In this document: positions 54,212-64,000 of the stretch, piece by piece
Position numbering within the stretch: the stretch's first letter is position 1
How the letters are laid out: each line of letters begins with the position of its first letter
The notes under the pieces: model-generated
What the model saw: only the letters and a program-made list of their open reading frames with translations
Told to the model about the DNA's origin: nothing
Databases searched by the model: none
Assembly: GCA_026770025.1 (NCBI GenBank)
Contig: JAMXDE010000016.1
Span: 1,660,160-1,724,159 of the forward strand
DNA from: Craspedostauros australis
Lineage: Eukaryota; Bacillariophyta; Bacillariophyceae; Mastogloiales; Achnanthaceae
Direction of reading: 5' to 3'
Length of the DNA: 64,000 nucleotides
Made by a program: the position numbers and the translations under genes

Positions 54212-56140
54212 CTACATGATGGGAAAGACGTCGAACGTCATCAGCGCGTCTCGCATCTCCAAGTTGATCGTCGTGTCTTCGTTAGGCATTAGGCATTGTC
54301 GGCCTGTGCCTGGTGTCGAAAACGATGCCCGGTGTTCCGACGAAACCGTATCGAGGACGGCTCCACTGGCTCGAATTTGGTGGTCGGAGAGCAGCGTCAC
54401 CCGACTGTCGACGTTCAGAGCGGCTTCGTAGATCCGGAGGATCACTTCGTTGCCTTCCCTGGTCCTGGCCTTGATACTTGCGTCTACCACCGCGAGGTTG
54501 TTCTTCCTCATCGTGCTGGCCACGGCACCGACGATGTTGTACGTCCGATGCGGGTAGATGTAGTCGATCTTCCATACCCGGTCCTTGTTCCCGATAACGC
54601 AGCATTGTGCGCCTCCGTCGCATACCGCGTATGTTTGCGGAGAGAAGGTCGCCAGGTTGATCAGCTGTTCGGGTACTGATTGGCGTTGTTTGGATTCTGG
54701 TGGGTCGATGGGGCTTGTGGTGTCAGATGAATCACTCATCGTGATCATCTTCACGAGCCGGTCGTTGCCGTTCTCCTCGTGTCCTCCATAATCGACCAGG
54801 AACTTGGCAAGCTCCGAAGCGTCTATCGAGGATAGATCCGATCCATTCTCGTCCTGGGAATCGGTTCCCTCGGTGGATCCTGTGGTGTACCTGGCCAGGT
54901 TCGCGTGGGTGACACCTCCATACTGCTTGTGTGGCTTGGTTTCCTCCCCTTTGTCTGGGGGCTTCACGCTGGCAGGTGGTTGGTTGTCATCCTGCTCCTT
55001 CTTGCCCTCGACGCGGGTGAATCCGGATCCGTTCCGGTCGTTGTTGCGGCGGGCCCAGCGGAGGGAGCTGCGGAGTTTCATGATCACTCGGCGGACCTTT
55101 TCGGGTAGTCCATCGAATACTTCTTGTGAGATGAAGGTGGGATCCTCCTGTAGTTTCTTCGAGATGGCATTGATGACCATCTCGGTGTTGGATTCACCTT
55201 GATCTTGGTTGGTTTCGGCGGTTGCCTTGAAGATCCTGCGTTTGCCGGACCTTGATCCCCGCTGGTTGTTGGCTACCGCATTGTCCCTGGCGGACTCGGA
55301 GATGAGGTACATGCAGGTGGCTCCCATCGACTGCATGTCCGGGCTTCGCTCGATGCTCCGGACCATGGTGCGAACGTTGATGTCGTCGCAACCGATGAGG
55401 TGGTTAAGGAGCGTGCGGCGTTGTTGCGCGTCGGAGACTTGTTGATCCGGGTTGGTCGCCAGGAAATTCACGTTCGCGAATGTATCCTGGATTTCCTTCA
55501 CGTAGGATCCCAGGTCCTGTCTGCTGGGATTGAAGTCGTGTACCCTCTTCATCAGAGAGTCGACCTCCATTCCTCGGATCCAGTCGTTATCGTAGGTATT
55601 GAGGAGTTCATTCCAGAATAGGATACCGTCCTCGGTGAGGAGTCCTCTGGTGGCGAGTCCATGTGCTGGGCCGCCGGCGAAGACGGAGTATAGTCCCGCG
55701 AATAGGGTCCTGACGTCGCTCGCGACCTGTTCTGGCGAGGTGGTTGTTGGCACTCCTGTCACTGGGTCAATGTGGTCCTTGATCGCGTGGATTCCTTGGG
55801 AATGGTATCGGTGCCGAAACTGGTCGTTGATCAGGTATGCCATGTCGTTTCCAAGGAGGTGGGCATGGATTTGGTGTTTCACCACTTGGAAGGATGCTGC
55901 ATCGCTCGTGAATTTGACGGAGTCAGGGATGGGGCGTCGCTTCGTTAGTTTGGCCTGGGCGACTGGTGGTTCGCTGCGGGTGGATCCTCGATGGGGTGTA
56001 TACCCGGGTTCGTGGTGCCCGTGTGGGGTGTTCGGGCCCATGTTGCGAGGGTCATGTCTTCCGAAACCTCCATTGGGATCGGTTGGGCGGTACCCATACG
56101 CGGGTGGTCGTGGTGGATACCCGGGGTGAGGGGGTCCAAC
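54212..56140 (-). CDS. C Gag (second part) and protease, ending at TAG
   Basis: An open frame after a shift near 56100. It starts with a Pro/Gly/His-rich stretch, then a helical Gag body (VKHQIHAHLLGNDMAYLINDQF to RTLLNHLIGCDDINVRTMVRSIE) and a basic region (RGSRSGKRR). The protease-like block AVCDGGAQCCVIG (about 54605) has Gly where Copia usually has Ser (DSGA). No zinc knuckle was seen. The frame stops at TAG 54212-54214 about 130 codons after the protease motif, with integrase continuing in the same frame, the same arrangement as family B. Confidence 0.75.
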   Translation of the reverse strand, partial: VGPPHPGYPPRPPAYGYRPTDPNGGFGRHDPRNMGPNTPHGHHEPGYTPHRGSTRSEPPVAQAKLTKRRPIPDSVKFTSDAASFQVVKHQIHAHLLGNDMAYLINDQFRHRYHSQGIHAIKDHIDPVTGVPTTTSPEQVASDVRTLFAGLYSVFAGGPAHGLATRGLLTEDGILFWNELLNTYDNDWIRGMEVDSLMKRVHDFNPSRQDLGSYVKEIQDTFANVNFLATNPDQQVSDAQQRRTLLNHLIGCDDINVRTMVRSIERSPDMQSMGATCMYLISESARDNAVANNQRGSRSGKRRIFKATAETNQDQGESNTEMVINAISKKLQEDPTFISQEVFDGLPEKVRRVIMKLRSSLRWARRNNDRNGSGFTRVEGKKEQDDNQPPASVKPPDKGEETKPHKQYGGVTHANLARYTTGSTEGTDSQDENGSDLSSIDASELAKFLVDYGGHEENGNDRLVKMITMSDSSDTTSPIDPPESKQRQSVPEQLINLATFSPQTYAVCDGGAQCCVIGNKDRVWKIDYIYPHRTYNIVGAVASTMRKNNLAVVDASIKARTREGNEVILRIYEAALNVDSRVTLLSDHQIRASGAVLDTVSSEHRASFSTPGTGRQCLMPNEDTTINLEMRDALMTFDVFPIM

Positions 56141-56799
56141 AGGGGTGAAGGCTCCTTGCGGCATTGGAAAACCTCCGGCTCCATGGGGAAATGGCCCATG
56201 GGGATAGGGATTCCAATGGGCGGGAATCCTCCTGGGTGGGTTCCGTGGTACATCGGAATCGGTGGGCCATGAGGGAGTTGGTTTCCCAGGTTAGGGGGAT
56301 ACCCATACGGATTACCGTTGTTGTGTCCATGGTTAATTGGCGGTCCATGGTTGTCACGGTGCAGGCGGTTTGTCCCATGGTTCGCGGGTGGGTTGCCGGC
56401 AGGGTTTCGGTTCACGGGTTCGTGCCCGTTGTCGTCTCGATAGTTACTCATGCCGTGTGAGGCTGGTGTATCCGCGGAACCGTGGTAGGAATGCGGGTTC
56501 CGATCGTGGGGTGGGCGGTTCCCGTCGTTCTCTGGGTAGTTCATCCGGGGTGCGTTGGTACCTCCTGGGCCTCCGGCGGTCGTTTCGGGGGCGAAGGTTA
56601 CTACCTTGGCGCCGGTTGGGTTGCGGTTGTAGTCGCCGATCGTCGCGGGGTCTACGTTGGGGAAGAGTCGGTTCCGTCCTGTGGGGCCGCGGTTTTCGGG
56701 TACGTCTACGGTATCGTCGTTACCAGGGTGTTGGTCGTAGTCGGTGCCTGGTTCTGTACCTTCGTTGGGCGGGGTGGTACCGCGGGTGTCGATGATCAC
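55945..56799 (-). pseudogene. C Gag, Pro/Asn/His-rich middle part
   Basis: An open frame between two frameshifts, rich in Pro, Asn, Gly and His (PPIPMYHGTHPGGFPPIGIPIPMG). It has no ATG at its left limit (GTG at 56799), so it is a continuation of the frame at 57716-56796 after a one-base shift near 56800, and hands over to the next frame near 56100. Disordered linker; no domain. Confidence 0.6.
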
Positions 56800-57716
56800 T
56801 GGTGACGTGTTTTGTGATCCTTGCTTGGCGATGCTGGAGAGTTGGGTTTCGTTCTGGAAGTTGGGTGGGGTACGGTGCGGTGTGTTCCACCAAGCATGAG
56901 GGAGAGCCCAGATGGGGTTCCTCCTTGGTGGCTGTCGTTGTCGCGTCCGGTTCTATGGGTAGATGCTTCTGACCCAGATGAGATGCTGGTCGCGGATGCG
57001 TTGGAGAGTGCCTTCTTGTGTTCCCCGATGGCATTCAACCAAGCTTGGTTGTGGTGGCGTTTGCCGCATCGTTCGGAACGGTTGAAGTCTGCCATGGCTT
57101 TGGCGGTGGTGTCCGTGTCGGTGAACATCGCGTCAAGGGTGGATTCGAGAGTGGATTCCTCTTCAACTTCGATGGATCTGATCCATTCTCCGATGTGGTA
57201 GATGAGGAGTCCTGTCTCGTAGTTCCTTGCAACGTCGTCCGGGTGCTTGAGGTTGAACATGATTAATGCCGGGTTCATGTCGGTGGCTTCTTCATGGATG
57301 GTGATCAGCAGTTGGGAGATGGTCTTCTCTTCTGCGAGGGTCTTGGCTGGAAAGAGATCAAAGATCATGGCGGTTTCGATGCTGATCCGGAACTCTTGCT
57401 TGAGTTCCGTGAACGCGTTCCAGGTAGTCTTGTGGACGTGGCGCACGATTTCGGCTTCGTTGGTTCTTTCCTTTCGATTCCATGCATCCACGATGATGGG
57501 GTGTCGGAAGGTGACCTCGATGAAGTCGACTCCGATGTCCACGAAGGAGAGCGAAGACGGCCCAGTCGTGGGGTAGCCTGGCGTACCATCAAGGATGGCA
57601 GAGAGGCTTGGGTCCTTCGGGTCCGCGGGGACGGTCTCGAAGGCTAGGGTCCTGTCTCCTGGGCTCCTCTTGGGAGGTGGCCGGTTGGAGAGTTGGAGGC
57701 GGTTGGTGACGGTCAT
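56796..57716 (-). CDS. C Gag, N-terminal part (306 aa)
   Basis: ATG at 57716 is the first after the 5' LTR; the frame is open upstream into the LTR but that part includes the LTR end. Helical, charged protein with DFIEVTFRHPIIVDAWNRK and EFRISIETAMIFDLFPAKTLAEEKTISQLL. I do not recognise the domain, but position makes it the start of Gag. It ends in a frameshift stop TGA at 56796-56798. Confidence 0.7.
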   Translation of the reverse strand: MTVTNRLQLSNRPPPKRSPGDRTLAFETVPADPKDPSLSAILDGTPGYPTTGPSSLSFVDIGVDFIEVTFRHPIIVDAWNRKERTNEAEIVRHVHKTTWNAFTELKQEFRISIETAMIFDLFPAKTLAEEKTISQLLITIHEEATDMNPALIMFNLKHPDDVARNYETGLLIYHIGEWIRSIEVEEESTLESTLDAMFTDTDTTAKAMADFNRSERCGKRHHNQAWLNAIGEHKKALSNASATSISSGSEASTHRTGRDNDSHQGGTPSGLSLMLGGTHRTVPHPTSRTKPNSPASPSKDHKTRHQ

Positions 57717-57760
57717 CTTGCAGAGGTCTAAGAGCTTGACAATCTTTGCGACTGTTAATC

Positions 57761-58180
57761 TAATAGAGCCCAAACGTAATGGCTGTTGTCTTGTTGGCTG
57801 TTCTTTAGCTGTTGGCTGTAGAGGCTGGACTGGCAAGCGGGTCCGAACGAGAGTCTTCTGTTCCACAAGTAGTCAATTGAGAATACGGTAGATGGTGAAG
57901 AAACGTGCGGATTATGAGATTAGTGCTATGGTTCTTCTCTTCGAGGGGAATCTCCTGTGGTGTCCTGTATGACAATGCGTGTGGGTTGTGTAGCCCAAGT
58001 ACCGTGGGTCAAGATCCGTCGTCCTGGGTTCTGTGAGAGACAATGGGCGATGATGCTCGTTGTTGTGGCTTTGGTTCCGTGGCGTCGGCGTTTTGGCGAT
58101 GGTGGGTGTCGAAACTTGGTTATCGGAACCCCATTGGTCCCTGACACGAATTCCGAAGATCCGCTTCAAGGTTCTGGATC
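57761..58180 (-). repeat. 5' LTR of C, outer end cut by D
   Basis: Matches 46460-46880 with about six differences, most of them single-base indels. The outer about 110 bp (equal to 46881-46991) are missing; the sequence changes to the LTR of element D at TGTCAGGA. Confidence 0.85.
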
Positions 58181-58371
58181 TGTCAGGAATCGGGTGTTAT
58201 GAAACACGTGATTGCCGCACCTCCAGAAGTATTTGGGGTCAAGTGTTGTGAAAACACTAATTACCGCACCTCCCGCTGTGACATTATGAGCATCAAAATG
58301 TGAGGTCATGATGAGGCGAAGGCTGTCCTGAGCGAATGGCGAATGACAAGTGTGGATCGGATGATGACGAC
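58181..58371 (+). repeat. 5' LTR of D (at least 191 bp)
   Basis: Starts TGTCAGGAATCGG. It is recognisably repeated at 63815-64000. Its true right end is unknown because the partner is cut by the window edge. Confidence 0.7.
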
Positions 58372-61300
58372 TGTGAAGGATAATGCAATCATCCAATGCC
58401 GATTGCATGTCACACGGGGCTGCAATGATGCATTCGTGACCATCATCAGGTACAAGCGAATACAGCCCTCATGTAATGACGGACAAAGAACCGAGGAGTT
58501 GGAATATCCCATTACCACGAAGTACAAAAAGGACCGTGAGAGGAACTCTCCGGTGATAATGGATGAAGCTGGTAACGAAACCGCGAAAGGAATGTGATAA
58601 GGGATGGCTGCCTCAACACGAGAAATCGTGTGAGAATGTGATCAGGGATGGATGCCTCACACGAGAAATCGGTGTGAGAAATCGTGAGAACAACGGTTCA
58701 ACCGTGAGAACAGTTGTGTCTCTTGTGTTTTGTGAAAACACGAAGATGATGATCCGACTGAGGTGAAACGAAGTCGGTAAGCGCCTGTGAAATCAATGAT
58801 GTCTATGCTGACCAAAACTATTGGTAGAGGGCAGGAGATGGAATATCTGAGATGCATGATGAGATGCACAATACTGCAAGATGAGATGTACATGGATTAC
58901 ATGCTGCATGACATGATGAAGCAGGAGGACAGCACTGCATGAGCAAGGGCAAGACTGTGGTGCTACTGTGGATTATGTATGCTTTGGCAATGGAATTGAA
59001 AGTGATGAAGATGTTGTACTCACAGTTCCAACAATGCAATAACATGAATAGGTAACCAGAATACTACTACTAGAGACTGGGGTACCCCGGATTTCCAACA
59101 CGTTTCGGAAACGTTATGATTGAAATCCAACGTTTCCACCACCACCAACACTAGCCAACATCACATCATCGACATGACCACCATCTACACTCAAGACCAT
59201 CGCGAGTAATGATCCCCTGTGTGAAGAGAGAGGAGAGCAAGCCGCTCCTGCAGCATGATGCTCCTTGCCAATGGATGCCAAGATCGGCATGGTAACCCCA
59301 CACGAACGACGATGTCAAGACGATGATGATGATCGAATCGAGCACCACCGCGAGTCCCCAGCAGAGTGGAGACCGCAGCTGAGGCAAGTACAGACACTAC
59401 ATGTATTGCTGGAAGGCAAGGAGGCGCTCGGAACACGCGCATTGGAAGAACTGTCCATGGTCATGGGACCATGAAGTCAAGGAAGGCATGGAGACCTTCA
59501 CGGCTGTGTTGGAGTACGAGAGCAAGCTGTACGCAAGAAGAGATTCTGCCACAGCAGACCACGCTCTCGGATGCAGTCAGATGCAGCAGACGGCGCAATG
59601 AGGCGAGATAGGAAGGACCCAACGAGATGCAAATGAGGAAGCAATGAGAACTTCCTACCTACCTCAAGAATGGAGCTGCTATCAGCATTCGGTCAATATG
59701 GAAGCCGAGATGGACGAGGAGCAACACGGATCGCTGATGCCGAAGTCCCCTGCGCATGGCGCGCGACGCAATAGAGAACGAGCATGCGGCCGGATGATAG
59801 GTGAAGAGAGATCAGATCTACGCGGAATGGGCAGGAGCAGCACGGAACAGCATCGAGAGATCACAGGGCATTGATTATCATCGGTGATACGGCTCGAGTG
59901 GGGCTGCGATCCTACGTGAGATGACGAGAAGGTAAGAGTGCAATCTGCCAGCCAGAATGGCGAAACAACGAGAACAGCAACACCGGAAGTGTGTGCTTCG
60001 AAGAAGGGAAAGCGCTGGAACAACCGGAACGGGAGGTCCTCGCGCTTCGAGCCCAGGATAATACGAATGACGAGAACAAGAGGTGTCCTAGCATCGGAGA
60101 AGACGAGATTCAGAACCCGCAGAGTATGAGCCTCCTACGACCGCCACCGTATCAACACGGTTATAAGTGCGCACGAGCAACGCAGTGAGAGAGTGAGATA
60201 GATAGAGGACACTGACCGGTCGTCGGTCACGAGCAGACGTCCTAACCGCGTGCCCACACAGCAAGATGAAGAAGCTTGTCGCCAAGGTCGCGACAGAGGA
60301 TGACGGATGGTGAATCGCTCTCATCACAACGACAGCCATGCCCAGCCCATCAACGAAAAGTGGTCGCATCAAAAATTGACAACACGAAATTCGTGGCCAT
60401 CACCGAAATCGCGAAACAACGACCAAAAAATGTGACCATCAGAAACCACACGATGAGCGCGACGACAACGCGTCACGACAACATGCAACTCGTACAACAA
60501 CAAGATGGGGTTCCGACTTCGACAGCGGAACACAGCCAATAACTACGAGTGGCCGGGGGAGATGAGAGTACTCAGAGTGTATGCTATACGGGTCTACGAA
60601 CGATCACGATGAGTGATCAACAGACAACCCTTTTCATCGAGATGAAGAGGAAATGGCACGCAACTACAACCAAGGCGAAACGGTGATGAGGAGCACAAGG
60701 CTGCAGATGGATGCAGTTCGATCTGCCCTCTTGTTCGATACTCGTTGAGCAGCATGACGCTGCCACCGATGTGCGCGTAGAGCTTTCGTGATTTCCTACG
60801 ATGCGATCGACGAATTCGAGAGCGACGGCGCGATGAGTGCACCCACGCGGTTGCACTAATGAGGCATGAGATGGCGGCGAGCGCACTCGACGTGGCTCGC
60901 ACGTTACGCAATCAACGACTGCTAGAGAACAGCACTTCACTTATGATCCAACAGACGCTGATGGGATACAGGAGCGCAGGCAAGCGGTATGGAACGCACG
61001 AGTGAACATGGTGATGACAAGGATCCTAACCGATGAAGTGAACGGATGGATACGTCATGGAGAATTCGAGAGTATGAGAAGGCCGAATCAGTACTGACAG
61101 ACATGGGAGATGACGACTCTACTTCAGGAAAGTACCCCAGATAGAAGAGTGATTGGGCGAGTGCGGTACAATCAAGCATGGAGACCGACGAGCTATCAGA
61201 GCAGAAGAGCGAAGACGATACGTCAGAAGACGCGGCTCGAGGCAAGATGACTGCTCCCTACCCAAGGGAAAAAATGAATCGACGATGACGACGACGATGA

Positions 61301-62820
61301 ATCCGGAAGGGAATGAGAGGGACGGACGATTTGGCCGAGAAACGCACCAAATACGGTCCAATCGCAGAACCTGTCGGCACACGCCGAGGATGCGAGTGCT
61401 CTCAGGGATAACGATAGCCATTCCGAAAGGAGGCGAGAACGCGGATCAAGTGAAGAATCAGATCAGAGAAGGATGAAGGGTATGAGACACTCGAGAGATG
61501 CTACCACACTACCCGGCGACAGGAGACCCAACTTTCACCAGACGGTCAACTTAAACAGAGAGATCGCAGCATGACGATTGACCCACTCATGAGAAGATGA
61601 GCCTGGGTGGACAACATCGCCGCGAACCAAGCATTGAACTACATACAGAACAAAGAAGGATCGAGCAACCAAATGACGCAATGATCTGGATCAAACCACA
61701 ATGACGAATGACGGGTCATATGGACCCAGAAGAGCAGTGAATGGCGGGAGGCATGATGGTACGGTTAGGATATAGCCAAGCTGAGCATGGCAGTGATCAA
61801 GAAGAACGGAGCGAAGATCGGCGAGATACTACGAGCACGATATGAGATCGGTGTGCGATGACAAGAGATCGATGAGAGAGAGAACGATATGGGAAAGGAT
61901 AAGTATGAAGCGCGAGCCATGAACGGCGGATTAAAGATACAGGGAGCAAACGCATCGATATACGATCATGAGAGAGACGGGCATGTCGGATGAAGAATCG
62001 AAGACAGACCGGAAGGGAGGAACCTCAGATGAATGGAGGAGAATGAAGGATGCCACCAACCACTCCCTGACGAAGAAGCTGCAGCATGATGAACGATGCT
62101 ATCAGAAGAATGAAGTGATCGACAGCGTGGTTAAAGCACACGAGACAGAGCTGGCAGCTGACCACAATAACCAATACCCAACGAGGGTACAAACGAAGCA
62201 TCAGATCAGGAGAAGACGAGGCCACGCAATGCACAGGAGACGATGACCGCTCCAGTGCAACAGACAGACCCAACTTCGAAACAAGCGGGTCAATCATCAA
62301 CAAGGACGTCGCAGGCTGAGGACGAGCCTATCCAATGAAGGATGAGAGTGATCGACGTCACGTGCAAGTCAGGATTTGAGAGCGAACGCGACGGAGAGAG
62401 AGATAGTGCCTCAACATGGAATGATGCCGAATAATAGCGCCTGAGAGAATGACAGGATCTGTGGATCTGCGAGAAGAAGGACGAAGTACGAGTGACTTGG
62501 AGATAAGCAGCTGAAGCACGGACATCGAGTACTACCACGAGACCAGTGCAAGGATGCCGGAGGAACACGCACTTGCAACCGACACAACAATGCGCCAGAA
62601 CACCACTCAAACTCAGATCAAGCGTGGAGGTGGTGAGTCAGCTGAGGAACAGAGACGACCAGCACTGGAGAGAGGAAATGAGACGTCCGGCATGATACAC
62701 GGATAGATGATGGACCCACCACATACGAAGAATGCTGGGACCAGCGGATCCACGAAACGAAGAAAGAATGGCAGGAGGCCATCACAAGGAGTTCTACGCA
62801 TGGTCAGACGAGGAGTCTGG
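58372..62820 (+). other. Interior of D without readable genes
   Basis: Position says this should hold leader, Gag, protease and integrase, but no frame is open for long and no motif could be read. Purine-rich on the plus strand from about 59.6 kb. A 44-bp tandem duplication lies at 58591-58678. Nothing else supported. Confidence 0.45.
58591..58678 (+). repeat. Two tandem 44-bp units
   Basis: 58591-58634 and 58635-58678 begin AATGTGAT(A/C)AGGGATGG and end GTGTGAG. They differ by two substitutions and two compensating one-base indels. Confidence 0.75.
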
Positions 62821-63770
62821 CAGAAGATCAAGAGCAGAGACGAGGGACGGCCGGGTGGAAGACGAAGTGGGTCTTCAAGGAGAAGGATCTACATGCAGTG
62901 TCCAAGAGAAGGAAACGAACCGGATGAATGGTGCTGCTGAAGAAGACATCTACGGGTCGGCGCAGAGGCGAGGCAATGAAAGAGGACCTGCGAACACATT
63001 GACCAAGCTGGCTCCGGCAGAGCAAGCGGATCCAGTCGCTAATCCGGATCGGGAAGGGAGCTCGTCTCATCAGGACGTGCGCCAACGACGCACGTGATCG
63101 AAGGCACACGGAGCTGAGGCAATCGGTGAGAACATCAAGAGAGCCGATTCGGATCAAGATCGGAATGGTCTCGTGAGGACTCTTGAATTGCCGCATCGGA
63201 TCCAATGAGAGCAAGACCAACTGCGTGGGTGAACGCACTCATCATTTCAACAGGAACAACAAAGCTTCAAAGATACGGAACACCTGGCATACATGTCCGA
63301 GGATCCAAGGAACGACAAGCACCCAAGGTCGATAAGGATCGACCACAGGCGATACCACATCGGTGTGGTGATGCTGCGTATACCTGGTGAGCATTCGAGA
63401 ACAGACAGTCGCGAGTGCATCCGAGAACTGATAAGGTGTTGGATGGGCGCAACGACCACAGCATTGAGAGATGCTGAGGTGACGAAGCTCTTGTCGACAC
63501 GAGTATATGGATTGAGGAGTGAGAGACCTGTGGATGTGATGGTTGACAACGTGAGAGCGATCTTCATCGCTATCAAAACCCATCGACATCAGCCAGGACG
63601 AGACACATCGACAGCGCAATCACTTCATCGAGTGAGCTGATTGCGAACAGAAGCGAGGGCCCTCGAGTTCGTGAGTCAGAGGACAACATCTCTGACGGGT
63701 TCACGAAGAATACAAGAAAGGGATCTACGATCGGCACAAGGGGAGCATCCTTCAGCCCAGGTCAGCATTG
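62821..63770 (+). pseudogene. Copia RT and RNase H remnants of D
   Basis: Fragments in changing frames follow Copia order. RT start G(R)RKWVFKEKD lies at about 62860-62890. The RT/RNase H linker TPGIHVRGSKE is at about 63280-63310, followed by a GVVMLRIPGEHSR-like piece at 63360-63400. The RNase H part VMVDNVRAIFIA is at about 63536-63570, and SEDNISDGFTKN lies near 63675-63710. Each matches the B family. The distance from RT start to the VDN motif is about 700 bp against about 1200 bp in B2, so internal DNA, including the YxDD region, is missing. Confidence 0.65.
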
Positions 63771-63814
63771 GCCTGAACAAGGTGGATGATATGGTCGGAT
63801 CGGAATGGAATGGG

Positions 63815-64000
63815 TGTCAGGACTCGGTGGTTATGAAACACGTGATTGCCGCAACCTCCCGAAGTATTTGGGTCACGTGTTGTGAAACACAATTACCGCA
63901 CCTCCCCGTGACATTATGAGCATCAAAATGTGAGTTACATGATGAGGCGAATGGCTGTCCTGAGACGAATGCGAAGTGACAAGATGTGATTCGGATGATG
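63815..64000 (+). repeat. 3' LTR of D, cut by window edge
   Basis: TGTCAGGACTCGG start; repeat of 58181-58371. The purine-rich GGATCGGAATGGAATGGG just before it fits a polypurine tract. Confidence 0.7.

Larger units (their letters stand above)
46460..58180 (-). mobile_element. Large Copia element C (about 11.7 kb)
   Basis: A minus-strand Copia element with 3' LTR 46460-46991 and 5' LTR from 57761, cut at 58180 by element D. LTR ends form a 9-bp inverted pair TAATAGAGC...GCTCTATTA. It is unusually long because Gag is about 1100 codons and about 850 codons follow RNase H. Frameshifts near 56800, 56100, 52250 and 50690 and a TAG at 54212 break the frame. It inserted in Gag of B2; the second TSD copy is outside the window. 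Confidence 0.85.
58181..64000 (+). mobile_element. Decayed Copia element D
   Basis: Direct repeats 58181-58371 and 63815-64000 (starting TGTCAGGA, about 89% identical, mostly indel differences) are taken as LTRs. The 3' one runs off the window. The interior shows Copia remnants on the plus strand only near its right end. The TG start and the cut LTR of C to its left fit an insertion into C's LTR. Coding fragments resemble family B. Confidence 0.7.

Noticed and set aside
56799-56799. A short overlap suggesting translational coupling between two Gag ORFs of C
   Set aside because: The codon at 56799 is GTG, not ATG, and the second frame is open upstream; a one-base frameshift explains it better.
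58372-62820. Short open frames of 60-120 codons inside D as small genes
   Set aside because: They are scattered over both strands with no motifs, as expected in purine-rich decayed DNA, and indel noise makes frames unreliable here.
1-64000. tRNA, rRNA or other structured RNA genes
   Set aside because: Hairpins such as 3376-3410 and 3440-3464 were looked at, but none has tRNA cloverleaf features or rRNA motifs.

Overview
The window is eukaryotic nuclear DNA made almost entirely of transposable elements. Six Ty1/Copia-type LTR retrotransposons (whole, partial or broken) carry the Gag, DSGA protease, H-C/DDE integrase, RT and RNase H order, and there is one solo LTR. One Tc1/mariner-type DNA transposon and one long-TIR non-coding element are also present. 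Only one long gene (33668-36889, minus) is not obviously part of an element. Abundant, diverse Copia elements with long intronless polyproteins, mid-range GC and simple repeats suggest a protist, most likely a diatom or related stramenopile. That assignment is inference; no marker gene was seen.

Left part (1-33 kb) is a nest that can be peeled using target-site duplications (TSDs). Copia element H (plus strand, 1-3229) enters from the left. A 23-G tract precedes its 3' LTR, and a solo LTR (2374-3061, TSD CATCG) sits inside that LTR. Copia element E (minus) has 162-bp LTRs at 3895-4056 and 32762-32923 with TSD TCAAT. It was split by mariner-like transposon M, with TIRs at 9314-9371 and 32442-32498 and a TA duplication. 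M was in turn hit by Copia element A (10086-19196, TSD GCACAT, intact 2414-aa polyprotein) and by Copia element B1 (21225-29090). LTR divergence agrees with this order: about 12% for E, a few percent for B1, nearly zero for A. With the insertions removed, M is about 6.2 kb. It carries a DD38D transposase plus broken, unrecognised coding DNA.

Middle (33-40 kb): a P-loop NTPase gene of about 1073 codons that resembles the RHS/Crinkler-type class, followed by element G (37337-39487). G has TIRs of about 430 bp enclosing an array of alternately inverted repeats and no coding sequence.

Right part (40.2-64 kb) is a second nest. B2, a sister copy of B1, is cut at 46459 by the large Copia element C (minus). 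C's 5' LTR is cut at 58180 by Copia element D (plus). C has about 850 codons after RNase H, where Copia polyproteins normally stop. D is riddled with single-base indels although it must be younger than C, which suggests decay before insertion, low consensus quality at the right end, or a false join.

The most interesting points are: two transmembrane-like segments between Gag and protease in A; a snap-back template-switch scar at A's primer-binding site; an in-frame TAG just after protease in both B copies and also in C; the post-RNase-H extension of C; and the RHS/Crinkler-like NTPase beside the nests.
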